DNA of 64,000 bases, taken from NCBI RefSeq assembly GCF_014055025.1, contig NZ_CP059571.1:930001-994000 (forward strand), in the 5' to 3' direction. A program made the translations under genes and the position numbers. Below, piece after piece: positions 1 through 7,065 of the stretch; position 1 is the stretch's first letter, and every line of letters begins with the position of its first letter. Origin of the DNA: Neisseria bacilliformis. Lineage in GTDB: Bacteria; Pseudomonadota; Gammaproteobacteria; Burkholderiales; Neisseriaceae. The notes under the pieces were generated by a model that made no database searches, had not been told where the DNA came from, and saw only the letters and a program-made list of their open reading frames with translations.

Positions 1-681
1 CGGCTCTTTGAGGCGTTTGCGGTAGTAGGACGAGAGCCACAGCAGCGGCGGGAACATCATCACCACCACCAGGCTGAGCTGCCAGTTGAGATAGAGCAGC
101 ACGGCCACCAGCCCGGCCACGATCAGGCTGTCGCGGCAGACGGTGATGAACACGCTTGATGCGTTGGAGATGGCGATGCCGGCCTGCACAAGGAAGCGGC
201 CGGAGAGGTTGCCGGAGGATTCGTCCTGCTGCGTCTGCGAGGAGAGGCGCAGCATTTTGGCGAACATGTCGCGGCGCAGCCCGCGCATCGCTTCCACGCC
301 CACCCACGAGAGCAGGTAGTCGCTGACAAACCGCCCCAGCCCGCGCAGGGTCATCAAAAAGACGAGAAACAGCGGCACCGCCCACAGCTTGTGTTCCGTG
401 CCCCAGATGAGGTGGTTCATTTTTTCTTTCAGGGCGACGACGCTGGCATACCAGTGCCCCGCTTCGCCCAGCTGCGGCGCGGCTTCGGGCGCGGCGAAGC
501 CCTGGTTGACCAGCGGGGCGATGAAGGCGGCCAGATAGCTTTCGGTGGCCGCCACGGTGGCGATGGCGAGAAACGCCCAGAAAATGCGCATCTTGTAGGG
601 CAGGATGTAGCCCATCAGCCGCCTGAAATTCTGCGTGTCCTGTTTGTTGAAAATGCTGAAAGATTTTTCTTTTTCACTCAT
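1..681 (-). CDS. msbA: MsbA-type lipid A/LOS ABC exporter, N-terminal part (partial)
   Basis: The reading frame starts at an ATG at 681 and runs off the left edge without a stop, so only about 227 N-terminal residues are visible. They form the transmembrane half of a homodimeric ABC exporter: helices near residues 27-50, 95-115 and 190-215, with the family motif LSGRFLVQ between them. MsbA flips the lipid A core across the inner membrane using ATP; the nucleotide-binding domain would lie outside the window. It is downstream of glyQ on the same strand, separated by a DUS-rich spacer. Another ABC exporter of the same fold cannot be excluded, but the length of the first helices and the LSSQTQQDESSGNLSGR stretch fit MsbA. 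Confidence 0.85.
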   Translation of the reverse strand, partial: MSEKEKSFSIFNKQDTQNFRRLMGYILPYKMRIFWAFLAIATVAATESYLAAFIAPLVNQGFAAPEAAPQLGEAGHWYASVVALKEKMNHLIWGTEHKLWAVPLFLVFLMTLRGLGRFVSDYLLSWVGVEAMRGLRRDMFAKMLRLSSQTQQDESSGNLSGRFLVQAGIAISNASSVFITVCRDSLIVAGLVAVLLYLNWQLSLVVVMMFPPLLWLSSYYRKRLKEP

Positions 682-789
682 GGGGCGGTGTTCCGGTGGG
701 GTGTTTTGCCAAGCCGCTTTTTCAGACGGCCTTTTTTTCAGACGGCCTTTTGTTTACCAGAGGCCGTCTGAAAATAGGTTACAAATAGG
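682..789. repeat. DUS cluster between glyQ and msbA
   Basis: This spacer holds two inverted copies of the uptake sequence in tandem (TTCAGACGGCCT near 719 and 738) and one forward copy near 762. The forward and inverted copies can pair into a hairpin that would terminate glyQ transcription. Confidence 0.7.
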
Positions 790-1701
790 TTACGCCGCCT
801 GCGCCTGGTTTTTCAGCAGCGGGAAGCCGAGTTTTTCGCGCCCTTCCACATATTTCTGCGCCACGCTGCGGCTGAGGGCGCGGATGCGGCCGATGTAGGT
901 GGCGCGTTCGGTAACGGAAATCGCGCCGCGTGCGTCGAGCAGGTTGAAGGTGTGGCCGGCTTTGAGCACCAGCTCGTAGGCGGGCAGGGCGAGGTTGGCG
1001 TCTTCGAGCGCGAGCAGGCGTTTGGCTTGGGCTTCGTAGTCGTTGAATTGGGCAAGCAGCCAGTCGGCATCGCTGTATTCAAAGTTGTAGGTGGATTGTT
1101 CGACTTCGTTTTGGTGGTACACGTCGCCGTAGGTGAGCACTTGGCCGTCGAGGGTTTTTGTCCACACGAGGTCGTACACGTTTTCCACGCCTTGCAGATA
1201 CATGGCCAGGCGTTCGATGCCGTAGGTGATTTCGCCGAGTACGGGGGCGCAGTCGATGCCGCCGACCTGCTGGAAATAGGTAAACTGGGTAACTTCCATG
1301 CCGTTGAGCCACACTTCCCAGCCCAAGCCCCATGCGCCGAGCGTGGGGTTTTCCCAGTCGTCTTCGACGAAGCGGATGTCGTGGACTTTCGGGTCGATGC
1401 CCAATTCGCGCAGGGAGTCGAGATAGAGGTCTTGAATATTGGCGGGCGCGGGTTTGAGGGCTACCTGGAACTGGTAATAGTGTTGCAGGCGGTTGGGGTT
1501 GTCGCCGTAGCGGCCGTCTTTGGGGCGGCGGCTGGGCTGCACATAGGCGGCAAACCACGGCTCGGGGCCGAGCGCGCGCAGGCAGGTGGCGGGGTGGGAT
1601 GTGCCCGCGCCGACTTCCATGTCGAAGGGTTGCAGGAGGGCGCAGCCTTGGGCGGCCCAGTAGGTTTGCAGTTTGAAGATGATTTGCTGGAAGGTGAGCA
1701 T
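790..1701 (-). CDS. glyQ: Glycine--tRNA ligase alpha subunit
   Basis: This is the alpha subunit of the bacterial alpha2beta2 glycyl-tRNA synthetase, the subunit that holds the ATP/glycine active site. The protein is 303 residues, the usual size. It begins [15 protein letters not shown] and contains the diagnostic stretches [16 protein letters not shown] and [11 protein letters not shown], followed by [20 protein letters not shown]. An in-frame ATG exists 27 codons upstream (1782), but homology begins at the ATG at 1701. The beta subunit gene glyS is not adjacent here: the next gene on this strand is msbA. The 125-bp gap to the divergent OmpA-domain gene must hold both promoters. Confidence 0.97.
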   Translation of the reverse strand: MLTFQQIIFKLQTYWAAQGCALLQPFDMEVGAGTSHPATCLRALGPEPWFAAYVQPSRRPKDGRYGDNPNRLQHYYQFQVALKPAPANIQDLYLDSLRELGIDPKVHDIRFVEDDWENPTLGAWGLGWEVWLNGMEVTQFTYFQQVGGIDCAPVLGEITYGIERLAMYLQGVENVYDLVWTKTLDGQVLTYGDVYHQNEVEQSTYNFEYSDADWLLAQFNDYEAQAKRLLALEDANLALPAYELVLKAGHTFNLLDARGAISVTERATYIGRIRALSRSVAQKYVEGREKLGFPLLKNQAQAA

Positions 1702-1826
1702 GGTAAAGATGTGTTGCTGGCTGAAAAGCGGGCATTTTACTGTTTTGGCCGTGGGTTGGATAGCTTCGCGCCCGCAATGCATTTATAATGCCGAAAATTT
1801 TTGTCCGTCTTTGTTAAAGGAACGTT

Positions 1827-2498
1827 ATGAGCAGCAATCAGAAAGAAAAAGAACAGAAAATCGGCCTGTGGGTGGCCGGCAGCGCGGCCGGGCTGGCGGT
1901 GCTGGTGATCCTGTTTTTGTCGGTTTGGGGCTGGGAAACCGGCCGCATCGAAGGCTCGCCCGACTACGGCCGCGCGGCGTCGCAGGAAGAAGCGGGGCAG
2001 CCTGCCCCGACACCGCAGGGCGGCGAAGACACCGGCGTGGTGATTCTGTTGGACAAAGGCGAAGCCCCGGCGCAAGTCCCCGAGCAGGTGGAATTCGTGG
2101 CCGAGCCGGATGACGCCCCCGCCGCCGCGCCGGAAAACGCCCCCGCGCCGCAGCAGCCTGCCGCAGCGCAAGACGAAGCCAAAATCGTGGCGCAGGGCGG
2201 CGTGGTGAAATTCTATTTCGCCACCGGCAAATCCGACGTGCCTTCCGGCGCGCAGGAAGCCCTGAAAGATGTGCTGGTGGCCGCGCTGGGCGGCAAAAAA
2301 GTGGTCGTTTCCGGCTATCACGACAGCACCGGCAACGCCGCCTTCAACGAAGAACTCTCCAAACAGCGCGCCCTGGCCGTACGCGCCGTGTTGCAGGGCT
2401 TCGGCGTGCCGGACAAGCAAATCGAGCTGCGCAAACCGGAAAACACCGAAGCCGGCAGCGGCGAAGAAGCCCGCAGGGTGGAAGTGTTTGCCGAGTAA
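1827..2498 (+). CDS. OmpA-family (peptidoglycan-binding domain) inner-membrane protein
   Basis: This 223-residue protein has a charged N-terminus, one transmembrane helix (about residues 13-35), a Pro/Ala/Glu-rich periplasmic linker (about 45-110) and a C-terminal OmpA-like domain. The domain shows the pattern VVKFYFATGKSDVPSGA, then VVVSGYHDSTG, SKQRALAVRAVL and a terminal RRVEVFAE. OmpA-like domains bind peptidoglycan, so the likely role is tethering or sensing at the cell wall. An AAAGGA Shine-Dalgarno lies 6 bases before the ATG. It is divergent from glyQ. The exact function is unknown. The gene ends next to a CTAGGGCGTGTTGACA repeat end. Confidence 0.8.
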   Translation: MSSNQKEKEQKIGLWVAGSAAGLAVLVILFLSVWGWETGRIEGSPDYGRAASQEEAGQPAPTPQGGEDTGVVILLDKGEAPAQVPEQVEFVAEPDDAPAAAPENAPAPQQPAAAQDEAKIVAQGGVVKFYFATGKSDVPSGAQEALKDVLVAALGGKKVVVSGYHDSTGNAAFNEELSKQRALAVRAVLQGFGVPDKQIELRKPENTEAGSGEEARRVEVFAE

Positions 2499-2500
2499 CG

Positions 2501-2546
2501 CTAGGGCGTGTTGACAATCAGCATTTTGGCGGTTTTTACGCCCTAG
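2501..2546. mobile_element. Short MITE-like remnant (CTAGGGCGTGTTGACA end)
   Basis: The element starts CTAGGGCGTGTTGACAATCA and ends ACGCCCTAG, so the two ends are short inverted repeats (CTAGGGCGT). The left end is the same as the ends of the 168-bp element at 5604-5771. It sits 2 bases after the stop codon of the OmpA-domain gene. It looks like a deleted copy of that family. Confidence 0.5.
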
Positions 2547-2550
2547 TCAG

Positions 2551-2596
2551 AGGCCGTCTGAAAAGCCGTAAAGCGGTTTTCAGACGGCCTGTTTTT
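2551..2596. terminator. DUS-pair hairpin terminator
   Basis: AGGCCGTCTGAA (2551-2562) faces TTCAGACGGCCT (2579-2590), giving a perfect 12-bp stem or longer, followed by GTTTTTAT. It would terminate transcription of the OmpA-domain gene. Confidence 0.75.
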
Positions 2597-2652
2597 ATAT
2601 CCGATATTTCGATACTGCCAATATCTACCGCGATAAACAGGGGCGTACCGTA

Positions 2653-3858
2653 ATGGAACTGATGGATTCAAAAGGAAATTATAATATTGTGTTTGGGTTT
2701 GGATTTAAGACAAAAGGTTATAAACACGAGACTATTAAACAATGGCTGAACGATTTATACAAAGAATCTTCCATCCTTAAAACCTCGCCCGATGGTATGT
2801 TGCTGAAAATCGGCAGGAAGTTTCAATATGACAAACATCGGGAAGCATTTGAAGAGATTTTTGTTAAACCGATTGTTAAAGGGGAATGGGATGAAATCCG
2901 TCATGTAATGGACACAATAGAAACCTATACCGGAAGAATAGTCAGTAAAGATGAACAATTACAGGCAATTAAGGAAATGTTTGAAAGTGAACGTTATCTA
3001 ATACTTTCCCCAAAAGACAAATTGCTCTATGACCTGCATCAAAAAATATCCGATACCAGGCCGTCTGAAAAAGAGATGGCGCAACATGCCTGCTTTATCG
3101 CCGGAACATTGGTGCATACCGACAAAGGTCTGGTTCCCATCAATAAAATTAAGGTTGGCGATAGGGTGTTATCACGAGATGAAAATAATCCCGATGCTGA
3201 AAATGTGTACAAGCGCGTGGTTTCTACTTTTAAATCGGCGGAGAAGAAACGGATTATTCATCAGAAATATCTTACGCAGGAAGGATATGGCTATTTGTTC
3301 TGTACCGAAGACCATCCGATTTGGGTAGATTATTTCATGGATGTTGTTGAAGATGAAAACGGCAAACTGATTCCCGAACGTACCTATAATGAGTGGGTAC
3401 CGGCACTCTATCTTTCTTCGTATGATGATCATGCGCTGCGTACGGTTGATAACGGCTTTGCCACTGTTGAGAGTTTTGAAACCGTTTCAAAGGCGACACG
3501 TGTTTTTGGTCAAAATTATATTTGTTTATGGGATAACAGGTATGGTGAGTATGAGGATCGGTTTATTACCGTAACCGAAGACGATTACACCATTTGGGAG
3601 CAGGGTTATGGGATAGATATTATTGATGGAGTGAGGCAGGTTGTACCGGAACCAAGTATGTTATTGCCCAACGAAAAAGTCTGCCGCTATATGCCAGGCG
3701 AAGGACCTGATGGTTATGATGACACTATTGAAGGTTTCGGTGACGACTACTACGCCTATGTTTACAACATCGAAGTGGAAGATACGCATACTTATTTTGT
3801 TGGTGCGGCCGGTATTTGGGTGCATAACTGCGGCGGCGCGGCAAGGAATTGCAAATGA
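2653..3858 (+). CDS. Orphan Hint-domain (pretoxin/intein-like) protein, probable truncated polymorphic-toxin cassette
   Basis: The 401-residue product has an unrecognised N-terminal half (1-145) and a Hint autoprocessing domain (about 146-393). The Hint domain begins with the nucleophile motif ACFIAGTLVHT, has the core IKVGDRVLSRDE and TEDHPIWV, and ends HTYFVGAAGIWVHNC. In polymorphic toxins the toxin domain follows this VHNC boundary; here only GGAARNCK follows before the stop. The frame stays open upstream to 2572 without an ATG, and that stretch reads like protein (FDTANIYRDKQGRTV). So the ORF may be a 5'-truncated tail of a longer exported protein. Base composition is much more AT-rich than its neighbours. 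A DUS (3058-3069) is read in frame as RPSEK. The last bases also provide the AAGGA ribosome site for the overlapping next gene. Self-splicing or toxicity is not shown. Confidence 0.65.
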   Translation: MELMDSKGNYNIVFGFGFKTKGYKHETIKQWLNDLYKESSILKTSPDGMLLKIGRKFQYDKHREAFEEIFVKPIVKGEWDEIRHVMDTIETYTGRIVSKDEQLQAIKEMFESERYLILSPKDKLLYDLHQKISDTRPSEKEMAQHACFIAGTLVHTDKGLVPINKIKVGDRVLSRDENNPDAENVYKRVVSTFKSAEKKRIIHQKYLTQEGYGYLFCTEDHPIWVDYFMDVVEDENGKLIPERTYNEWVPALYLSSYDDHALRTVDNGFATVESFETVSKATRVFGQNYICLWDNRYGEYEDRFITVTEDDYTIWEQGYGIDIIDGVRQVVPEPSMLLPNEKVCRYMPGEGPDGYDDTIEGFGDDYYAYVYNIEVEDTHTYFVGAAGIWVHNCGGAARNCK

Positions 3859-4462
3859 TCAGCGAACAACGCCGATTGGAGTTGGAAAAACTCGCCGCCG
3901 CCGTCAATGCCGCGCACGACCGCTACTATTGCGAAATGGACGAGGCCGATTTTGCCGACGAGTTTGCAGAGTTTGCAGACGACGACGGCGAAGACGAAGT
4001 CTACACCGCATGGTATCGGGCCATCCTGCGCCAGCGCGAAATCGGCTTCGACGCTTTCGCCGCCGAGGTCAGACAGGCATTCGACAACGCCGCGCCCACG
4101 GGCGAAGAGCTGCACGAGCTGATGGCGCACTACAACATAACTACGACGACGGCGCGGGTCTGCCCGCATGGGTCGTCGCCCATCCCGCCTGCACGCTGGC
4201 CACCGCGCAGCAGGTGTACTGGCTGTGCTACCCCGCCGCCTTTTACCAAGACTACGGCGCGCCGCAAAACACCCCCGCCGGCAGCATCGGTTACGATATT
4301 GCGCAACTGATCGTTGCCATCGAAGAAAAAGCCCGCAGCGGCGGCTTCGTCGAATCGCCCGGGCAAACCGCCGAACTGCGCGGCGACGAAAGCATCGCGG
4401 AAGCAATTGCCTACGCGTCCCTGGACAAAATCCCCGCCGCCCTGTGGCAGGGGTTGGCCTGA
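3855..4462 (+). pseudogene. DUF4274-like protein gene, frameshifted
   Basis: The ATG at 3855 overlaps the stop of the Hint ORF (ATGA), with AAGGA 7 bases upstream, so translation is probably coupled. The first frame (to about 4136) encodes an acidic helical segment ending ELHELMAHYN. The continuation (GAGLPAWVVAHPACTLATA, then VYWLCYPAAFY) is only open in another frame from 4142 to the stop at 4462. Removing five bases (ATAAC, 4137-4141) restores one continuous frame of about 200 residues reading HYNYDDGAGLPAWVV. That matches the DUF4274 pattern as I remember it. Its place after a Hint ORF would suit an immunity gene, but that is inference. A sequencing error would also explain the break. Confidence 0.55.
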
Positions 4463-4480
4463 CAAGCTGCCGACGCGCAG

Positions 4481-4517
4481 AGGCCGTCTGAAAACCGGTT
4501 TTTCAGACGGCCTGTTT
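4481..4517. terminator. DUS-pair hairpin terminator
   Basis: AGGCCGTCTGAAAACC faces GGTTTTTCAGACGGCCT, a near-perfect stem with almost no loop, just after the DUF4274-like gene. Confidence 0.75.
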
Positions 4518-4707
4518 CCTATTCCACCCGTGCCGAACCACAGGTAGGGTGTGTTGTCCCGAGGCGACGCACGCGGTTTTGCCGTTGGAGGCTGTCTGAA
4601 AAACGTGAAAACCCGTTTCCACTCCGTTGCAACCGCGTTTTCAGACGGCCTCCAAGCGTCGGCGCAAGCTGCGGTATAATCCGCGCGTTTTGTTAAGGAA
4701 TGCAACG

Positions 4708-5607
4708 ATGTTTAAAGAAGCCTCCGCCTGCCTCGATACCGTGCGCGACTTTCTGCGCTTTGCCGTCAGCCGTTTCAACGAAGCCGGGCTGTTTTTCGGC
4801 CACGGCAGCGACAACGCCCACGACGAAGCCGCCTACCTGATTCTGCACACGCTCAACCTGCCGCTGGACATCCTCGAACCCTATCTCGATGCCCGCCTGC
4901 TGCCGTCGGAAAAACACCGCCTGCTCGAACTTATCGAGCGGCGCGTCAAAGAACGCGTGCCCGTGGCCTACCTCACCCGCCACGCGCGGCAGGGCGATTT
5001 CGACTTTTATGTGGACGAACGCGTCATCGTGCCGCGCTCCTTCATCGCCGAGCTGCTGGGCGAACCGCTGCGCCCGTGGATCGAATACGACGAACTCGTC
5101 CACAACGTGCTCGATTTGTGTACCGGCAGCGGCTGCCTCGCCATTCAGGCCGCCTGCCACTACCCCGACGCCGTTGTCGATGCGGTGGACATCAGCCTCG
5201 ATGCGCTGGAAGTGGCCGCCGTCAACGTGGAAGACTACGGCTTGCAGGAGCGCGTCAACCTTATCTACACCGACCTGTTTGAAGGCTTGGAAGGCCGCTA
5301 CGACCTCATCATCACCAACCCGCCCTATGTGGACGCCGAATCCGTGGCCGCACTGCCGCCCGAATACCGGCACGAGCCCGAACCCGCGCTGGGCAGCGGC
5401 GAAGACGGCCTCGACGCCGTGCGCCGCATCCTGCCGCAGGCCGCCCGCTTCCTCAACCCGCACGGCGTGCTGCTGGCCGAAATCGGCCACAACCGCGACG
5501 CACTCGAAGCCACCTTCCCCGAACTGCCCTTTGTCTGGCTCGACACCAGCGGCGGCGACGGCTTTGTTTTCCTGCTTACGCGCGAACAGCTTTTGGGCGG
5601 GGTGTAG
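4708..5607 (+). CDS. prmB: 50S ribosomal protein L3 glutamine N5-methyltransferase
   Basis: PrmB methylates a glutamine of ribosomal protein L3 using S-adenosylmethionine. The 299-residue protein has the N-terminal helical substrate domain (1-100) and a Rossmann methyltransferase fold, with motif I VLDLCTGSGCLAIQAA (about 135-150) and the catalytic motif ITNPPYVD (about 200) typical of glutamine methyltransferases. PrmB is preferred over the paralogue PrmC because of the Y-x-x-R-A-R-x-G-D-F-x-F-Y-V-D-E-R arrangement and the NPPYVD variant. The start at 4708 has TAAGGA upstream; a TATAAT (4675-4680) is a plausible -10. The stop codon TAG lies within the first bases of the 5604-5771 element. 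Confidence 0.92.
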   Translation: MFKEASACLDTVRDFLRFAVSRFNEAGLFFGHGSDNAHDEAAYLILHTLNLPLDILEPYLDARLLPSEKHRLLELIERRVKERVPVAYLTRHARQGDFDFYVDERVIVPRSFIAELLGEPLRPWIEYDELVHNVLDLCTGSGCLAIQAACHYPDAVVDAVDISLDALEVAAVNVEDYGLQERVNLIYTDLFEGLEGRYDLIITNPPYVDAESVAALPPEYRHEPEPALGSGEDGLDAVRRILPQAARFLNPHGVLLAEIGHNRDALEATFPELPFVWLDTSGGDGFVFLLTREQLLGGV

Positions 5608-5771
5608 GGTGTGTTGACATTCAGCCTTGCGGCGGTGTTTTTGGTAAAAAACACCCGCCTGCCGCGTCAAAAATGCGCGCAAGGTGTCCAACCTTGCTGC
5701 GCTTTTTTCCTTGCATTCGGGCATTTTTTACTCAAAAAACCGCTCGCAAGCTGATTGTCAACACACTCTAG
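5604..5771. mobile_element. MITE-like element with about 21-bp terminal inverted repeats
   Basis: The left end TAGGGTGTGTTGACATTCAG (5605-5624) and the right end CTGATTGTCAACACACTCTA (5751-5770) are near-perfect inverted repeats. The 168-bp element has no coding capacity, but its interior can fold (GGTGTTTTT...AAAAACACC and GCGCAAGGT...ACCTTGCTGCGC). Its left end overlaps the prmB stop codon. Related single ends are at 2501 and 59685. The mobilising transposase is not in the window. Confidence 0.65.
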
Positions 5772-5958
5772 GGGCTGTCGGCAATCAGGCCGTCTGAAAA
5801 CGCAGTTTCAACGAAGTTAAAACCCTGCAACACGGTTTTTGGCTGCGCCGAAACTACGTTTTCAGACGGCCTTAAAACACCGTTGCGGATGCGCGAAACC
5901 CGATGAGAAACAAAAAGCGCGGATGACTACCCATCCGCGCTTTTCATCTGCGCCGCAT
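5772..5958. repeat. DUS pair and extended DUS-linked motif downstream of the cupin gene
   Basis: A forward DUS near 5788 is followed by the recurring extension TTCAACGAAGTTAAAACC, and an inverted DUS lies near 5861. A second hairpin, AAAAAGCGCGGATG...CATCCGCGCTTTT (about 5912-5945), would terminate the cupin gene on the minus strand. Confidence 0.6.
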
Positions 5959-6363
5959 TCAATGGCTGTGCGCGTGTTCGTGTTCATGGCCGTGGTCATG
6001 CCCGTTGGGTGCGTCGTCTTCGCGCACCAGCGTAACGACAAAGCCGCTGTCTTCCCGCGCCTTGCCGGAGATGAAGTCGCTGCCGGAGAAGCGCATCACA
6101 TCGCCCTGTTTCAACTCGTGTTTCTCGCCGTCGTTCAGCACAAAGTCCGCGCGGCCTTTGGTCATGGTCAGCAGCACGCTGTGGCCGGGGTGGTTGTGCC
6201 GCTTCATTTCGCCGCCCGCGTTCAGGTTTTTGCGCACGACGACATAGTTGGGCGCGTCGAAAATCTTGCCCTCGCCCGAGGCGGTTTCGGCGGCGGGCGC
6301 GGCGTGGAGGGCGGCGGCAAAGGCAAGCGGCAGAAGGGCTGCAAGCGTTTTGATGTGTTTCAT
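5959..6363 (-). CDS. Exported cupin-domain protein with His-rich tail
   Basis: This 134-residue protein has a clear signal peptide (1-21, cleavage after LHA). A small cupin barrel follows (about 40-115), with metal-ligand-like histidines in KRHNHPGHSV and the second half QGDVMRFSG. The C-terminus is a His-rich tail with alternating H, D and E, which could bind metal. The substrate is unknown; periplasmic metal binding or a stress role is inference only. The start at 6363 has a good AAAGGA site. It stands alone between a DUS region and the divergent gene at 6618. Confidence 0.7.
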   Translation of the reverse strand: MKHIKTLAALLPLAFAAALHAAPAAETASGEGKIFDAPNYVVVRKNLNAGGEMKRHNHPGHSVLLTMTKGRADFVLNDGEKHELKQGDVMRFSGSDFISGKAREDSGFVVTLVREDDAPNGHDHGHEHEHAHSH

Positions 6364-6527
6364 TGGTTTTCCTTTCGGTTAAGGCATTTAAAGGAAAACG
6401 GATATTACCACGCCTGATTCCTGCTATCAAAAGCGGCGCAATCGCATTCAGGCTGTCTGAAAACGGCGTTTCAACAAAATGAAAACGCGCCCGCACCGGC
6501 ACAAACGCAAATTGTGATTATCGTTTC

Positions 6528-6557
6528 TTGACAGATATGAACGGTTCATAACATAAT
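6528..6557 (+). promoter_or_regulatory. Predicted sigma70 promoter for the Pmp3-like gene
   Basis: TTGACA (6528-6533) and CATAAT (6552-6557) with an 18-bp spacer, 60 bases before the ATG at 6618. Confidence 0.6.
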
Positions 6558-6617
6558 TGCGCAAGCCGCACTGACGTGCATTTTCTTTACCGTTCTGACA
6601 ACCGAAAGGTCATTTGT

Positions 6618-6833
6618 ATGAAAGACAACAAGCCCGTATTGGTCATCCTCGCCATTTTCCTGCCTTTCCTTGCCGTGTATTTCGCCAGCGAAGGCAATCC
6701 CAAGCAGATGGTGCGCACCCTGATTGCCTTTGTCGGCAGCTGCGTGTTTTTCGTTCCCGGTTTGCTCTACGCGCTGGACATCGTGCTCGACTGGAAGGCC
6801 GTTTACCCGAAAATCGACGAGCTGATCAAATAA
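6618..6833 (+). CDS. Small Pmp3/YqaE-like membrane protein
   Basis: This 71-residue protein is almost only two transmembrane helices (about 6-24 and 32-52), with the family pattern VILAIFLPFLAVYF and a second helix ending PGLLYALDIV. Pmp3/UPF0057 proteins are small membrane proteins linked to membrane potential and salt stress in other organisms. The start at 6618 has GAAAGG upstream; the reading frame extends further 5' but those codons show no homology. The C-terminal charged tail (VYPKIDELIK) is longer than in classic Pmp3, so this is a divergent member. Confidence 0.65.
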   Translation: MKDNKPVLVILAIFLPFLAVYFASEGNPKQMVRTLIAFVGSCVFFVPGLLYALDIVLDWKAVYPKIDELIK

Positions 6834-6963
6834 TCCCGCTCCCGCCCGCCGCCGCAAGCGGCGGTTTTTGTTTGCCCGCCGCCTGCCGTTTGCGGTTCTG
6901 CCGCCCCTTTTTCAGACGGCTTCTGCGCCTGCTTTTGAGGCCGTCTGAAAAACCGCGCCGCCC

Positions 6964-7004
6964 CGTTTTCAGAAACGTCATCCCTGCGTAGGCGGGGACG
7001 GCCT
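6964..7004. repeat. dRS3-like hairpin repeat
   Basis: CAGAAACGTCATCCCTGCG followed by TAGGCGGGGACGGCCTC. The core CCCTGCGTAGGCGGGG is an inverted repeat like the Neisseria dRS3 (ATTCCCGC...GCGGGAAT). The same unit occurs at about 15217, 17143, 37123 and, inverted, at 53514 and 58668. Its right end resembles an inverted DUS missing two bases. Confidence 0.6.
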
Positions 7005-7065
7005 CTGCGGGCAAAATCGGTTACAATGGCGGCCTTTTATCCACACGTTCCAACCCGTACACACC

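Noticed and set aside
1702-1782. Upstream start of glyQ at 1782
   Set aside because: The extra 27 residues show no GlyQ similarity and would fill most of the gap to the divergent gene's promoter.
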